Position numbers and translations under genes: made by a program | Assembly (NCBI GenBank): GCA_026260175.1 | Contig: JAKCWW010004556.1 | Span: 3,234 to 31,629 of the forward strand | Origin: Reticulitermes lucifugus | Lineage: Eukaryota; Arthropoda; Insecta; Blattodea; Rhinotermitidae | Reading direction: 5' to 3' | Length of the DNA stretch: 28,396 nt | The notes under the pieces: generated by a model | What the model saw: the letters and a program-made list of their open reading frames with translations, nothing else | The model's database searches: none | Told to the model about the DNA's origin: nothing | Shown: piece after piece, positions 1-8,695 of the stretch | Layout of the letters: each line of letters begins with the position of its first letter | Position numbering within the stretch: position 1 is the first letter of the stretch

Positions 1-1
1 A

Positions 2-77
2 ACATCCACACCTTACAAAAACATCCACACCTTACAAAAACATCCACACCTTACAATAGCATCTACACCTTACAAAT
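2..77. repeat. 19-bp tandem repeat, 4 copies
   Basis: Four head-to-tail units of 19 bp (acatccacaccttacaaaa) start at 2, 21, 40 and 59. The first two are identical, the third differs at one base near its end and the fourth carries about three changes. The array reaches the window edge, so its true length is unknown. It is a short minisatellite with no sign of coding. Confidence 0.9.
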
Positions 78-518
78 TACTTACCTTACCTTCTGCACAT
101 ATGTTATAGGCCTACTGGTACCAACTTTGCAAGGTTTTTGAGTTAATGTAAAGCGCAACTGTTATGGGTCCAGTGGCATCAAAATGCACGATTTTGTTTT
201 CAATTAATATGGCATGTCTTTTATAGATCCACTGATATTAACATGTACGTTTTTAATTAAGTCAATATAGGGTACGTCTGGTATACGTATACTGGTGTAA
301 TCATGCAGGAGTTTATTTAGGGTTTTCCTTATATGTGTCAAATTGCTTCCGAGTTTAAAAATAAATTCTGGGAATTATCTCATTAAGTATTATATTGATA
401 TTTGGTATTTTGTAAATATGGAAGTATAATTTATTTGTCTGTAAAGCAAAGAATTTCTTGACAATCTCAAGTAAGTGTCAACCTTTAAGGTAGGCCTGTT
501 TCATGTAGTTAGCTAATT
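78..518. other. Anonymous AT-rich DNA
   Basis: I see no open frame of interest, RNA gene or recognisable repeat here. The stretch is AT-rich with frequent stops in all frames. Confidence 0.6.
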
Positions 519-766
519 CTTTAAAGACCAACAATAACCTGGATTATATGTAATGGTTCAGTTTGTGCCCCGCAGTAAACACACACCGTCTCGGTCTTAA
601 AATTCCGACAGTTAATGCTGTATACGGGAGTAACTGATGTTTGTTCTGAAATCAATACAAAACACATAAATGCACTGTGTGGGCAGGACGTAAAATGTTT
701 TGCATGTTACAACTGGTGATAAAATTACTAACCCCTAGGATTTTAAGAGTTAATAATTTGGGGGGG
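519..766 (+). repeat. Dispersed repeat family D, copy 1
   Basis: This stretch aligns, in the same orientation and over nearly its whole length, to 6781-7023. Shared anchors in the same order are ctttaaa, aacctg-attatat, the exact string gttaatgctgt (611-621), tgtgggcag (678-686) followed by acgtaaaat, and cctagg...gagttaa near the right end. By eye roughly 60-65% of positions agree, with small indels. A run of ten G (760-769) begins where similarity ends. It encodes nothing recognisable and I cannot place it in a named family. A diverged transposon or SINE-like unit is the simplest reading. Confidence 0.7.
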
Positions 767-837
767 GGGTGTCGGACACATTGCATACACACTGGCAAAA
801 TGGTATACTGTACTTTTGTCAGTTGGTATATCAGTAT

Positions 838-930
838 GGCTTGGAAGGATAATATTAAATTGGATCTGCATTTTATGGATTTGATAGGAGTTCAATGGAT
901 TTGAATGACCAAAGGTTTGGTCCATGTCAT
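838..930 (+). mobile_element. LINE family A scrap (C-terminus), probable
   Basis: In the frame ending at 904 the translation contains WKDNIKLDL followed by ...VQWI. This matches the W-E-D-x-I-K-x-D-L-R-E-x-G...DWIDL stretch found near the C-terminus of family A LINEs, as also read at 3291-3584 (minus) and 23677-23940 (plus). A shift after 904 allows a continuation DLNDQR, comparable to the DLAQDR segment. The identifiable part is under 100 bp, so the call is tentative. No RT domain is nearby. Confidence 0.4.
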
Positions 931-1644
931 ATGCTTCTGTATACGGCGATAAACACTCAGGTTATACAAAAGCAGGTAACATCTTTTTCGGCTGAATAAA
1001 TGTAAATTTTTAATAAATTTTACGTACCACTGAGACAGTTATTTATGTACTGCCTGGTGCGGAGTCAATGTTATTTACCATTTAATAATTGAGTTCAACT
1101 CGTTAGGTAAGCAGAGACCGAAGAATGCAGAGAGAGATTGTCGGAAAACAGGTCACTGAAAATATGCATTTCCTTGCGTGCCAATTAATTTTAAAGCCTC
1201 CAGTTCCATTAGCCCGAATAAAAAAAGTACACGATGTGTATTTAATTCACATACCCATGTTAAAAGTACGCAATGTGGGCACCCCGACATGAGAACTAAT
1301 TGTATTTTTTTTTCAGCCGAGTTTCTGGCGCATAATAATCTACCGTGAAACACAGAGCGTTGTGGCAAAGCCACACAGCGCCCCAGTAAATACAACTTAG
1401 TGTTATTTTCTCTGATGTAGGTGGAAACAGGCCATTTCAGGAGAAAACATGAAACACAAAAGCCAGGGACCTTGTTAGTGAGGTCAACGTATTGCAGATT
1501 TAAATGTATTGTAGGGTTATAATTTCATTCTTGGAGAACCGTTGCGCGTAAAGCTTTACCCAACCCCTATAAACGCCATAAATATTTGTACATTCAAGGT
1601 TCTGCATGAAAAAGTGTATTTTTAAACACTATAACTACACAGTG
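931..1644. other. Anonymous DNA with a small hairpin
   Basis: No gene or named repeat was recognised. A 6-bp-arm palindrome, tgtggcaaagccaca, lies at 1361-1375. The 80-residue minus-strand frame over 1153-1395 has no recognisable motif and is treated as chance. Confidence 0.5.
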
Positions 1645-1880
1645 CAGCCGGGATAGCGTAGTCGATATAGCGACTCGCTACGGGCTGAACGTTTCGGTAT
1701 TCGAAAACCGTTGGTGCGAGGTTTGCCGTACCCGGCCAGACCAGCCCCGAGGCCCACCCAGCCTCCAGTGTGCAATGAGAACCCGGTCTCTGTCCCGGGG
1801 GTAAAGCGGCCGGGGCGTGACGTTGACTACTCAACCGTATCTCGCGCACAGGTTAGAGAAATTATAGAGATATACCCCTA
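1645..1880 (+). mobile_element. Degenerate tRNA-derived SINE (SINE-3)
   Basis: The left part (1650-1735) resembles a tRNA head. Box A is approximated by tagcgtagtcgatatagcg (1653-1671), and a decayed box B by ggtgcgaggtttg. The body (1740-1830) is GC-rich and contains cctccagtgtgcaatgaga followed by acccggtctctgtcccggg. I recognise this as the body of a dispersed insect SINE in which a gagtaccgggtct segment precedes a ggggtaaaggcgg segment. The right end (gatatacccctaaccc) is degenerate. No convincing target-site duplication was found. A SINE is much more likely than a functional tRNA because box B is broken and a long body follows. Confidence 0.65.
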
Positions 1881-2632
1881 ACCCTTCCCCTCTGTGCCTT
1901 TATATCATGGTGACATTTACTTGTAACCACACAGTGCCTATTTATTTTGTCTGTAACAAGAAGAGGAAGTTTTTGTTTTGGTGTTTCTAGCGCGGAGACT
2001 TCTAATAGGGCATGTCTAAGTGCCTGTTTTATCTCCTTGAGTCTTAAGCGTATTTTTATGAAATGTTGTGCTGGAAATCTGCCCCGAACTCCTGGGAGGG
2101 AGGCAGTGTGTTCTGTATTGGTTCAGAAAGGCTCATACGTGCAGATCATATCGAATATCAATTTTGTAAAGACGGTAAGACCTCGTACAAACGATTTACA
2201 CAAGTCCAAATGCATGTCTCTTTGAAATCTGTAAGTAATTAACTCTGCTTCGCCAAATTGTATCCAATTAACCAACTCCACTTTTTATTTACACGCAGTG
2301 TGACTGTAACCCAAACGTGGATGCAGTAGTCACGTATGTTCAATAAATAAAGGTCATATACATTCAATCACAAAGAGAGCACACGCTGTACTCCCAGCCT
2401 GAGCACATCTTTTTAACTCATGTAATATGTGTAACAGACAGCAGGTGAGGTTACTTTCATCAGCCTGACTTTAGCGCCAGAGAAGTTTCAACATAACACG
2501 TTTCAGAAAAATGAGTTTTCGGGCTATAGGCCTCTTTGTCAAAGTGTTCTTTACACTCTGGCTCGTATTGGTTGCATTTCCAGACATAAAACCCGAATAT
2601 TCTAAACCCGAAACGCATACATATCCGTAGCC
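1881..2632. other. Anonymous DNA
   Basis: No gene was recognised. A 92-codon open frame at 1947-2225 (plus) has no motif, signal peptide or composition that separates it from chance. Confidence 0.5.
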
Positions 2633-2830
2633 AGTTCAGACCAATTCGTGTTTTGCGAGTTTGAGATTCAAACAGCGATGTTGCTGAAGATTCGGGTCTT
2701 CTGATATGTTACGCCTTTTCAACTGGTAAAGTTACCGACGTTTCAAAGGATTATAGCACCTTCATTTTTAGCGTCAAGGTGGACCCTGAAGATGAAGACA
2801 TTACGCTCCTTCGAAACGCCGGTGATAATT
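2633..2830 (-). mobile_element. Decayed dispersed repeat, ETSV-motif family, copy 1
   Basis: On the minus strand, reading leftward from 2750, the frame gives FETSVTLPVEK, a stop, then after a shift SEDPNLQQHRCLNLK. The pattern ETSV...(T)xRxxxxED...L..HRCxNLK is one I know from many short arthropod hypothetical translations that are really repeat fragments. A related copy lies at 21239-21360. The right part forms an imperfect inverted repeat: taccgacgtttcaaagga (2733-2750) pairs with 2807-2824 at about 15 of 18 positions. Frameshifts and stops show it is dead. The parent element is unknown to me. Confidence 0.55.
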
Positions 2831-3227
2831 TCCCAGTCGACTCAGTGTAACATCTCAGAAAATCCACATATTTATTTCGAATGTTGATGTTTCTCGTAAG
2901 ATTAGTTTTATTTTATTAAATCTTTGATTACGTTTTCCAAGAGTTCGATTTTACGTTGCTAGTTTTCTTGTCTGAGATATATGTGCAGGCCACCGCGATT
3001 GTACCTGTTCAATAATAATAGTAATAAGATAATAATAATAATATAACTACAGAAAACAGCCATGTTGGGCACTGCGCACATAGGAAAGCACTAATGTAAA
3101 AATGCAACATGAGAAATTGCATTACATGTACCGTAAATTGTAAACACAGAATAGCTGTAACATTATATACCCTGGAAATGTAGTTTGTTTCAGGTACGTA
3201 ATTGTAAATACCCTGCGTATTGGTGAA
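2831..3227. other. Anonymous DNA with an (AAT)n microsatellite
   Basis: Apart from an interrupted AAT/ATA microsatellite at about 3010-3043, nothing is recognised here. Confidence 0.6.
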
Positions 3228-3290
3228 ACTACTGCTACTACTACTACTACTACTACTAATAGTAGTAATAATAATAATAATGATAATAGC
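3228..3290. repeat. Compound (TAC)n/(TAG)n/(AAT)n microsatellite
   Basis: About eight TAC units are followed by TAG and then AAT units, ending exactly where the LINE family A 3' end begins at 3291. Its position at the 3' border of a minus-strand LINE fits a microsatellite tail of that element, or a pre-existing simple-repeat target. Confidence 0.85.
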
Positions 3291-3584
3291 TCTCTGGAGC
3301 AGAGTCCTTCTTGTGTAGCTAATATTTCCTCAGGAAACTCCACGCATTTTATGGAACCCGAAGGTTCATCACCGCATTCACAACACTCCTCCAATTCTAC
3401 CCTTCCTCAGATAGATCAATCTAGTCCACGTCCTTCTAACCGATTTCTCTAAGATCCACTTTAATCTTATCCTTCTATTTACACCTGGATATTCCAAATG
3501 GTATTTTCACATCAGGATTCCCCTTCAAACCTCGTCTGTACCTTCCCTCTCCCCTACACGTTCCTCATCCTCCCGCAATCGCCA
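3291..3584 (-). mobile_element. LINE family A, 5'-truncated 3' end (antisense copy)
   Basis: Read on the minus strand, the segment encodes a decayed C-terminus. A KDKIKVDLREIG stretch (one W-to-stop change follows) is followed by DVD-stop-IDL, NWRSVVNAV and the terminal MNLRVP-stop, whose stop codon is near 3353. After this a short 3' UTR runs to the microsatellite. The order G-RP..RW-DxIKxDLREIG...DWIDLAQDRxxWRxxVNAxMNLRVP belongs to a very common arthropod RTE-like non-LTR retrotransposon. At least three internal stops and probable frameshifts show it is dead. It is truncated at about 3584, where LINE family C starts on the other strand. Confidence 0.8.
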
Positions 3585-3589
3585 GCATA

Positions 3590-4061
3590 TAAAAAATGAA
3601 AATGTAACAGTTTTATGTAATCAAAGGTTGCACACAGATACGTATTGTACAGGAGGTGCAGAAAATAGGCCAAACGTAATAATTATAGTAAAAAAAAAGA
3701 AAAATGCATACTTTTAGACGTGGAAATACAAACGGACACCAATGTCACGCAAAAGGAAGCAGAAAAGAAATCAGAATACAAGAGTTTATGTAGAAAGATA
3801 CAACGAATGTGGAATATGAAATGTGTGAGTACACCGATAATAATTGGAGCCACCGGAATAGTAACAAATTTTAAAGAAAAATTTGGAAGCCATACCAGGA
3901 AAACCTTCAATACATTTCATAGAAAATACAGCTATACTTGGAACATCACACATAATACGGAAAGTATTGCAGTCTGAAACTTGAAACCTGAGCGGTGGGG
4001 ATCACCGTTGTTTCAAGACGAAAAGTACCAGGGAGAAAAGGCCTGTGACAAGAGACAAAGG
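3590..4061 (+). mobile_element. LINE family C, 3' end with restriction-like endonuclease domain (decayed)
   Basis: The translation from about 3600 gives VTVLCNQRLHTDT, then NRPNVIII and KKKKNAYF. After a one-base loss near 3713 it continues LDVEIQTD, KSLCRKIQRMWNMKC and PIIIGATGIVT. After another shift near 3868 it gives LKKNLEAIPGKPSI, AILGTSHIIRKVLQSET and a stop at the usual Trp, then residues up to the tail. This is the C-terminal region of RT-bearing non-LTR elements in which an RPD-x(12-14)-D motif forms a PD-(D/E)xK-type nuclease (R2/R4/CRE-like group). Here the motif reads RPN, so a catalytic Asp is lost. With two indels and a nonsense codon it is non-functional. The clade assignment is inference. 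Confidence 0.75.
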
Positions 4062-4084
4062 AATAATAATAATAATAATAATAA
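4062..4084 (+). repeat. (AAT)n 3' tail of LINE family C
   Basis: About seven AAT units follow directly after the last family C residues (RPVTRDKG). The location at the element's 3' end suggests a microsatellite tail rather than an unrelated simple repeat. Confidence 0.8.
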
Positions 4085-5111
4085 CATTTCACAGTGCTTC
4101 TGTTTTTTTTTCGCTCTGCGTTCATCTCCGTGCCACTGTTTCCAATACAGTTTCTCGTAATTTTCGTGATTCCTTTAGGACAAGATTTCGCAAACGCTTT
4201 GTGTTTGTCAAGTTTCCCTTAGGGTAGGAACTTACATTATTTATGTATGGCAAAATATTAAATCTTTATAAAACAGTAGAGGAAGGAACACAATATCAAT
4301 TCAACTGCGAAAAGAATTGCCTGCATTTACGAGTATTTCTTATTTGGCAAACAATGAAGTTTCTGTTGCAGTATATTTCACACGTGCACTGATATGAGTT
4401 AGAGTTCCAAGTTAAGGAACTGTTCACTAGGAATGTTATAATGAAAGGTCTGAAAGCAAGTTAAATGGATAACACGTGTCATGCCGTTCATTTATCATTG
4501 CTGTCTCTTGTAAAAATGGCGTGAAGAGCACCGAAACAGTCGCATTGCGTGCTACACACGAGGACAAAGAGCGCAGTACTCTGCTAACAAAGACGATCAC
4601 AGTACTTCTAGACGGGTCTTCCTTTAAAGCAGAACTGTTTTAAGTGTACTCCTATGTTCCTGGTTCCGAAGAATTCTTATCATTATTCTTCAAATGAGGA
4701 AAATAAACAAATGGAATGTAATGGGATATTTGTACACGTAACATTATTGTGAATCAGAAATATGCTACATATCGAGTCTGTTTATCTTTTTATGGCAGTG
4801 ACAAACGAATCACTGGAGACAGTTAATGAAAAAAGTCGTATCTATATGGTGTTTATATGGTGTTTATATGGTGTTTTTCTTAAGCTCTTACGTTAAAAAT
4901 TCCAAACCGGCGACGATTCAAACCTTTGCGGTTACACGAAGGCAGTGTAAGCACTGGAAAACCGTAGGAGAGAGTTAACAGAAGTTATGAAAGGAACTGG
5001 ACAGTTCAGCTGTGCAATATTCATTCAACAGTTCCTTTATACCTCAACATATATAATGACGCATATAAAGAATTAAGAGTTTCTAATTTATTACAAAACT
5101 CCTTATTAGGC
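4085..5111. other. Anonymous DNA with an 11-bp triplicate
   Basis: No gene or known element was recognised. Three perfect 11-bp units (tatatggtgtt) stand at 4843-4875. Confidence 0.6.
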
Positions 5112-5233
5112 GCTTTCGCATAAGGCACAAAAATAGCGTATTAGCTTTGTCATGTCCGTCTGTCCGCATGTTTCAGCTCGGTTCCCAATGGACGGATTTT
5201 CGTGGAATTTGATGTGGGGAACTCCCATGAAAA
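5112..5233 (-). mobile_element. Decayed dispersed repeat with KFHENPS/CGQTD motif, copy 1
   Basis: Minus-strand translation gives IKFHENPSIGN, then TCGQTDMTKLI and a weak continuation. The pattern (T/I)KFHENPS...CGxTDxxxTKLI is one I recognise from many short arthropod hypothetical translations derived from dispersed repeats. A second, weaker copy is at 24355-24445. No longer coding context survives, so the transposon class cannot be given. Confidence 0.5.
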
Positions 5234-5310
5234 TCTGTCGAGAAAGATCCCTTTCAATTCATACTTCACTAAGCAGCCAACGACTTGACGCTTCATAATA
5301 TGATACACCG

Positions 5311-5544
5311 ATGGTGTCGTTACAGGAAGCAAATTTATGTGATATGGAAAGCCATCCTAAAAACACATCCTTAATTGTGGTGCTTGTTAACGAACAATCA
5401 CTGCCTCGTTTCGCGTCGCGTGATATAGTCTGGTTAAGTTCCGTGTCTAACTTTACCTGTGCGAACACATTACCACGGAAGACCGACGTGTGTACTGAAC
5501 TCTCTCGAGATGAAGCCGTTTTGCGGTTTTATCTACATGAGTGA
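5311..5544 (+). CDS. Short unassigned ORF, doubtful
   Basis: An ATG-initiated frame of 77 codons begins MVSLQEANLCDMESHPKN and ends with FYLHE. It has no recognisable domain, signal peptide or membrane segment. It overlaps a minus-strand open frame of similar length, which suggests a chance stop-poor stretch. It could be one exon of a gene with introns, but no clear splice sites stand out. Treat it as hypothetical at best. Confidence 0.1.
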   Translation: MVSLQEANLCDMESHPKNTSLIVVLVNEQSLPRFASRDIVWLSSVSNFTCANTLPRKTDVCTELSRDEAVLRFYLHE

Positions 5545-6492
5545 TGAACAAGTTGTGTTTTCATTAAAAGTCTGTCCCTACTAAACAACACAATGGCAAC
5601 GGAGGTGGCTTCGAGCCTCCAGAAAGTCATGTCTGTTCAACGCTCATCAATCACCTTAATGTATTCAGGAACAAGCGCTTTATAAAGGTTTGACCACGCA
5701 GTTCGGTACAAAGAACTGTGTTAAAGTGAGTACCTGCAGGCATGTCGGGTGCCTCACTGAGTTAGCATCACATATATATAGGTCGCAAGGTTTCGTGATG
5801 CGTATATGAATGCCCCTGGACTGATTACATTGCAGTGCAGGACAGAAAGAGTAATAAAACAAGGAAATGGGAAAAGAAGAAAAGTCATAAAGCAAGAAGA
5901 AAGGAAGAAAGAGTGAACCGAGACAGAGAAAAGGACGTATAATGGCAGACGGTAGAAGGAAAGATAGAAATACATAAGAATGAAAATGGTAACAAGAAGA
6001 AAATAAACATAGAAGCACGAAGGAAGAAAAAACAGAATAAGTTACTTTCATTACTGTTGTCTGTCCATTGTTCATTGTTTGTAGTTAGTTGCAGTGACTA
6101 GATTATTCTTCCTTGTTAAACCGGGAGGCAGCTGGAGATAAGAAGCGGGAAGCTGTAAGAATCCTGGAAACGGAAAACGGTTTCATAAAATCTCAATCAC
6201 TTCTTCTGGCTTCCTGGTCATTTGAATATTAAGAGATGTATAAAATGTTAGGAAATGTACGAAGAGCCTGAAAGTGAGTGCGTGCGTTCCAATGTGTTTA
6301 GTTGTCTCGATAAAACAGAGCCGTGTGTAAGGGTGTATTAGACGTAAATTTTGGTATAGTTTCCTCCATAATTTTTGGGTGCGTTTGTGGCTCCGATATG
6401 TAGAATCTACTTCCAGTTTACGCTTATGTTGTGCTGGAAACGCAAGCAGAAAATCATGTAGCTTTTCAAGTAACGTTTCTCTTACTTTTATC
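5545..6492. other. Gene-free stretch with a polypurine-rich tract
   Basis: About 5835-6050 is strongly purine-rich on the plus strand (mostly A, with G in gaag/ggaa runs). This suppresses stops on the minus strand and creates a 131-codon Phe/Ser/Leu-rich frame there that is not a believable protein. Nothing is recognised in the rest. Confidence 0.6.
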
Positions 6493-6510
6493 TAATAACT
6501 AACTAACTAA
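6493..6510. repeat. (TAAC)n microsatellite at LINE border
   Basis: About four TAAC/CTAA units directly abut the 3' end of the next antisense LINE copy. This parallels the arrangement at 3228-3290. Confidence 0.75.
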
Positions 6511-6625
6511 CTCCATGGAGCAGAGTCCTTCTTGAGAAGCTAGCTATTCAAGAAATTCCTCGCGTTTTATGGAACCCGAAGGTTCATTACCGCACTCACA
6601 AGAGCCCGTCACCTGTCCGTATCCT
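6511..6625 (-). mobile_element. LINE family A, short 3' end (antisense copy)
   Basis: The minus strand encodes LVSAVMNLRVP-stop followed by a 3' UTR ending at the (TAAC)n repeat. The plus-strand strings gagcagagtccttctt and atggaacccgaaggttca are shared with the copy at 3291-3584 at matching distances. Only about 115 bp survive, covering the last 12 or so codons and the UTR. It is a 5'-truncated dead insertion. Confidence 0.8.
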
Positions 6626-6780
6626 GAGCACTTTTATCTGATTTGAACCAAAATTACAATATTCCACCTTATTGTAGTAGAATATCCCCATGTCGATTTT
6701 CATAAAAATCCTTATATTGGTTTCGCAGACAGAGAGACATGGCGAAGGTAACAAGCGTCATTTTAAAATTTTCCATCACC

Positions 6781-7023
6781 CTTTAAACTATCAAATTAAC
6801 CTGCATTTTATATAAAGATTTAGCTCGTACCGCGCAGAAAACACACTCTGTTTCGGTTATAAAAACCAATCAGTTAATGCTGTGTAAGGAACTAACCGCT
6901 GTTTGCTCTGAGAACACATACGAAACACGTAAGTATACTCTGTGGGCAGAACGTAGAATTTGTGGACTGATAAACCCGGTGATATACATAATAACCACTA
7001 GGCTGTAACGAGTTAAGTGTGGC
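6781..7023 (+). repeat. Dispersed repeat family D, copy 2
   Basis: This aligns in direct orientation with 519-766. Shared anchors are ctttaaa at the left, taaaaa-cc near the middle, gttaatgctgt (6883-6893), tgtgggcagaacgtagaat (6941-6959) and the right-hand ctagg...gagttaa. It is immediately followed by a pyrimidine-rich tract, whereas copy 1 is followed by a G-run, so the right boundary is probably real. No coding potential was seen. Confidence 0.7.
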
Positions 7024-7516
7024 CCAAGGTGACCATTTTTGAACACGAGGGTCAGAATTGCTGTGTATTTATTCATAAGTTGCATTTCTATCTGCAGTAT
7101 AACTCTTATTTTATCTTCTTTATTGTACCTATATTTCTTTCCATATGCTTCCTTCTCCCGTTCTTTCACTGTTTGTTTCTTCTTTTCACCTTCACTATCC
7201 TATTTTCTTTGTCTTTCATAGCTAACTTTTTCTGACCATATTCATCTTTGTTTTTCCTTTTATTTCTTTTACGTTCTATTTTTAGGTCCTAAATTCTCAG
7301 AAATCATTTTCAAGCATTGTTGATATTTTAAACACAGGGTTTCTGATCCACACGCTTTTAGAACACACTGTTCGTGTTCCTGTTGCTTGGTATGTAGATT
7401 GAGAAGCGAGTTTCATAGCGTAGGGAACGCCGGTATATCTGTGTGTCAGTTGCTGTCATATCTTCATGGTTAATATTACTCGACTTTAGATCTTACTGCA
7501 CTGCTGGCTGACTCTG
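7024..7516. other. Pyrimidine-rich tract and anonymous DNA
   Basis: From about 7085 to 7290 the plus strand is dominated by T and C (runs such as ttcttcttttcacc). This opens Ser/Phe/Leu-rich frames without protein-like content. Nothing is recognised after that. Confidence 0.6.
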
Positions 7517-7801
7517 TTGAAAGCACACTCCATTTGGGCGACTGGTGATATCCAGCCCACATCATCACCACCACCATCCTGTTATGGTCACGAGATTGTA
7601 TGTCACTCCATCACAATTCCCCATCAATCTCAAGCTAAAACAGCTGAACCTGCCTCGTTAATTTCCGCGCATGACTGCTTCACCTCGCCATGTAAGCGTT
7701 CTACTCTCAGGTGTTTTTGTTACCTGTCTCTATGCACGAATATGTCTCTCTCAATCCGTGGAGCTGTGGAAGATAACCAAGTCCGTCCGGAGAATTTGTA
7801 A
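7517..7801 (+). CDS. Unassigned open frame, doubtful
   Basis: The frame runs about 94 codons from a TTG, with a first ATG only late in the frame, so it is not a normal start. The composition (Pro/Ser/His/Cys) is more protein-like than neighbouring frames, and an embedded atgtaagcg near 7690 could be read as a splice donor. No domain is recognised. An internal exon is possible but unsupported, and chance is more likely. Confidence 0.08.
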   Translation: MKAHSIWATGDIQPTSSPPPSCYGHEIVCHSITIPHQSQAKTAEPASLISAHDCFTSPCKRSTLRCFCYLSLCTNMSLSIRGAVEDNQVRPENL

Positions 7802-8127
7802 GTAATACTTCACGTATACGGAAGAATGCGCCTTTGGTTGTGGGATTGGAAATGTGTATGATATTTGTGAAATACCTTGTAAGTAGTCTATTTGAGTAAA
7901 AGAACTCTCAGATGAACTTTTTAGTGCCTTTTATGGCACACGCTGATCAGTATTATCATTATGTTAGCGATTTTCACAAAATCAGCGTGTTTTAGACAAG
8001 GATTCACGTCATAATTACGGCCACCCACATACTTTTTTCAGTATTCGCTTAAAGTACTTCACATACGTTAAGTAATATGGAACTTGAAATAAATTAAAAC
8101 AAAGAACGTAACAATCCTAATTAAGCT
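7802..8127. other. Anonymous DNA
   Basis: Nothing is recognised in this AT-rich stretch before the SINE pair. Confidence 0.6.
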
Positions 8128-8134
8128 GCATGTC

Positions 8135-8417
8135 GGGCCGTGGCTCAGGCCGTTAGTCGCCGGCCTCCCACCGCGGAGGCCTGGGTTCGATCCCGGGGTC
8201 AGTCCATATGGGATTTGTGGTAGAAATAGTTGCACTGGGACAGGTTTTTCCCCGAGTACTTCGGTTTTCCCCTGTCAATTTCATTCCACCGGTGCTCTAT
8301 TACTTAGAAAAATGAAAAAAAACTGACCATCTTTCTCTTCAACATCACAGGGTTGCACAATAAGCCTTAAGGCTGCGGTGCGTCCATAGCATCTGCTGCG
8401 GGGCCTTTCTCTACAAG
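8135..8417 (+). mobile_element. tRNA-derived SINE-1, near full length
   Basis: The head has a box A-like gtggctcaggccgttagtcg and a well-formed box B ggttcgatccc (8184-8194). The body contains ggatttgtggtagaaa, a cactgggacaggttttt segment, a tccccgagtact segment, a tccaccggtgctc segment, and near the end a taaggctgcggtgcgtcc segment followed by tgctgcggggcctttctc. The body matches, in inverse orientation, 22760-23040 and, in part, 18072-18197. Flanks gcatgtcg (8128-8135) and gtatgtcg (8426-8433) are a plausible 8-bp target-site duplication with one mismatch. Transcription would be by RNA polymerase III from the boxes. It depends on a partner LINE for movement. Confidence 0.85.
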
Positions 8418-8440
8418 AAAAAGTTGTATGTCGAGATTGA

Positions 8441-8695
8441 ACATTAAAGGTAAAGCTATCCCATTACAGGCCTGGACAGGCCCTTAGGGTTCCAGGCGGT
8501 TGAGGCTCCCAGATTTCAAGACAATCTCCACATAAAGGTGGTAAGATTGTCAGCCCTACGCACCTGCCGCCTTACCCCCCAGAAAATATTCTTGGTACTC
8601 ATTTCTGTTAGAGGCTGATGATTATGTCAGGTATCGAACCCGCGACCTTACGGCTTGTAGCGCAGTGCCTCAACCAACTGCGCCACCGCGTGCTC
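8441..8695 (-). mobile_element. tRNA-derived SINE-2, near full length
   Basis: Read on the minus strand, the head has ggtggcgcagttggttgagg (box A region) and box B gggttcgatacc (plus positions 8630-8641). The body follows, with aacagaaatgagtacc, a ggtaaggcggcaggtgcgt segment, a gtggagattgtcttgaaatc segment and a final gggatagctttacctttaa. The head is tRNA-like through gcgctacaag. A partial copy with the same head lies at 28330-28396. It lies tail to tail with SINE-1, about 23 bp apart. No clean target-site duplication was found. Confidence 0.85.

Noticed and set aside
1-80. Possible CRISPR-like or telomeric array at the left edge
   Set aside because: Units are 19 bp, head to tail with no unique spacers, and do not match the insect telomere motif TTAGG.
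1361-1375. Hairpin tgtggcaaagccaca as terminator or RNA element
   Set aside because: A single 6-bp arm in anonymous eukaryotic DNA, with no adjoining gene or T-run.
3122-3394. Minus-strand frame with a Leu/Val-rich run resembling a membrane segment
   Set aside because: The hydrophobic run is translation of the TAC/AAT microsatellite, and the rest is a wrong-frame reading of LINE family A.
3228-4084. Twin-primed 5' inversion of a single LINE
   Set aside because: The two halves encode different LINE C-termini, each ending at its own microsatellite, so they cannot be one element inverted.
5680-6075. 131-codon minus-strand frame rich in Phe, Ser and Leu
   Set aside because: It is created by a purine-rich plus-strand tract with no stops on the complement. 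It has no domain and the composition is low complexity.
8184-8194. Possible tRNA gene (good box B)
   Set aside because: The head is followed by a long SINE body shared with two other copies, there is no acceptor-stem pairing, and one copy has target-site duplications.
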